Shown: piece by piece, positions 63,711 through 64,000 of the stretch | Layout of the letters: every line of letters begins with the position of its first letter | Position numbering within the stretch: the first letter of the stretch is position 1 | DNA from: Amblyornis subalaris | Taxonomy: Eukaryota; Chordata; Aves; Passeriformes; Ptilonorhynchidae | DNA length: 64,000 nucleotides | NCBI GenBank assembly: GCA_018881555.1 | Contig: JACAXG010000007.1 | Span: 5,036,643 to 5,100,642 of the forward strand | Direction of reading: 5' to 3' | Position numbers and translations under genes: made by a program | Notes under the pieces: model-generated | Seen by the model: the letters and a program-made list of their open reading frames with translations, nothing else | What the model was told of the DNA's origin: nothing | Database searches by the model: none

Positions 63711-64000
63711 ACAGTAGACAGCTGTAAGTATGGATATTAGAGCACAGGAATATGTCTACAAACTGTGTTTGAAAGTCATGCAGTTGTTGGACTGCTACTC
63801 ACCAGCTATTAACTCACCAGTGTATGTTAATACACACAGCATGAGTGTGGAGGGTGTAGCCCGGAAGGGGCCTCGGTCCCGGCTCAGGTGGTGGAGTGTG
63901 ACTGCCAGAGTGGCTCCTAGATGGCTGGGCAGGGAAGTTCCTTTAACAGTTGTAAACTATTAATCCCTTGTTTTGCAGATAGCTGCAGGTATGGTGAAAT
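63711..64000 (+). other. Right-edge segment with two micro-exon-like sites
   Basis: TTTACAG (ending 63714) is followed by TAGACAGCT and then GTAAGT (63724-63729). Near the window end TTGTTTTGCAG (ending 63978) is followed by ATAGCTGCAG and GTATGG. An exon may start at 63979 and run past the edge, in which case the phases not hitting TAG read IAAGMVK or SCRYGE. Between them 63730-63963 is open for 77 codons with a GC-rich patch (63859-63890), but I do not recognise the translation. Splicing is inference only. Confidence 0.2.

Noticed and set aside
1..64000. CRISPR arrays, tRNA or rRNA genes, bacterial operons, intact retroviral genes
   Set aside because: No regularly spaced repeats, tRNA cloverleaf consensus, rRNA-like sequence or gag/pol-type open frames were seen on either strand.

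Overview
This window looks like non-coding vertebrate nuclear DNA, most likely from a bird. It is AT-rich, has no dense gene content and no bacterial-style operons. Its recognisable mobile elements are all CR1-family LINE fragments, the dominant repeat of bird genomes (also present in turtles and crocodilians). No Alu, L1 or other mammal-typical repeats were seen, and overall repeat density is low, which favours bird over other reptiles. Isolated single N bases are scattered through most of the window and look like masked ambiguous or heterozygous calls, not assembly gaps.

I found no protein-coding gene that I can name. The open reading frames present are short, lack recognisable domains, often overlap on both strands in GC-rich patches, or are decayed CR1 ORF2. 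The window is best read as intergenic sequence or the inside of one or more long introns.

Layout: 1-5,800 AT-rich unique sequence; 5,840-6,770 a GC-richer block ending in a TATA-like motif; 6,770-14,260 AT-rich with small local duplications and a 20-T run; 14,268-15,095 a 5'-truncated CR1 on the + strand with ORF2 relics, followed by a 3'-end CR1 scrap near 15,631-15,708; 17,280-17,720 an old CR1/L3-like remnant and 17,902-18,700 a younger CR1, both on the minus strand; 22,963-24,640 three small CR1 pieces, including an isolated reverse-transcriptase fragment; 24,640-33,490 unique DNA with a 15-bp minisatellite; 33,490-34,190 another old CR1/L3-like remnant; 34,190-46,160 unique DNA with a perfect hairpin; 46,168-46,346 a CR1 fragment beside a GC-richer block (46,440-46,960); 50,239-50,501 a compact CpG cluster; 52,491-52,604 and 55,380-55,935 more CR1; 57,805-57,841 a (TA)n microsatellite; 62,826-62,879 a near-perfect AT-rich hairpin; and at the right edge two similar short segments placed like splice acceptor-donor pairs.

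No functional gene set works together here. The main content is a small history of CR1 retrotransposition of at least two ages, plus local repeats, hairpins and a few candidate regulatory or splicing signals. I did not find a convincing new biological system; the listed findings are leads of modest strength.
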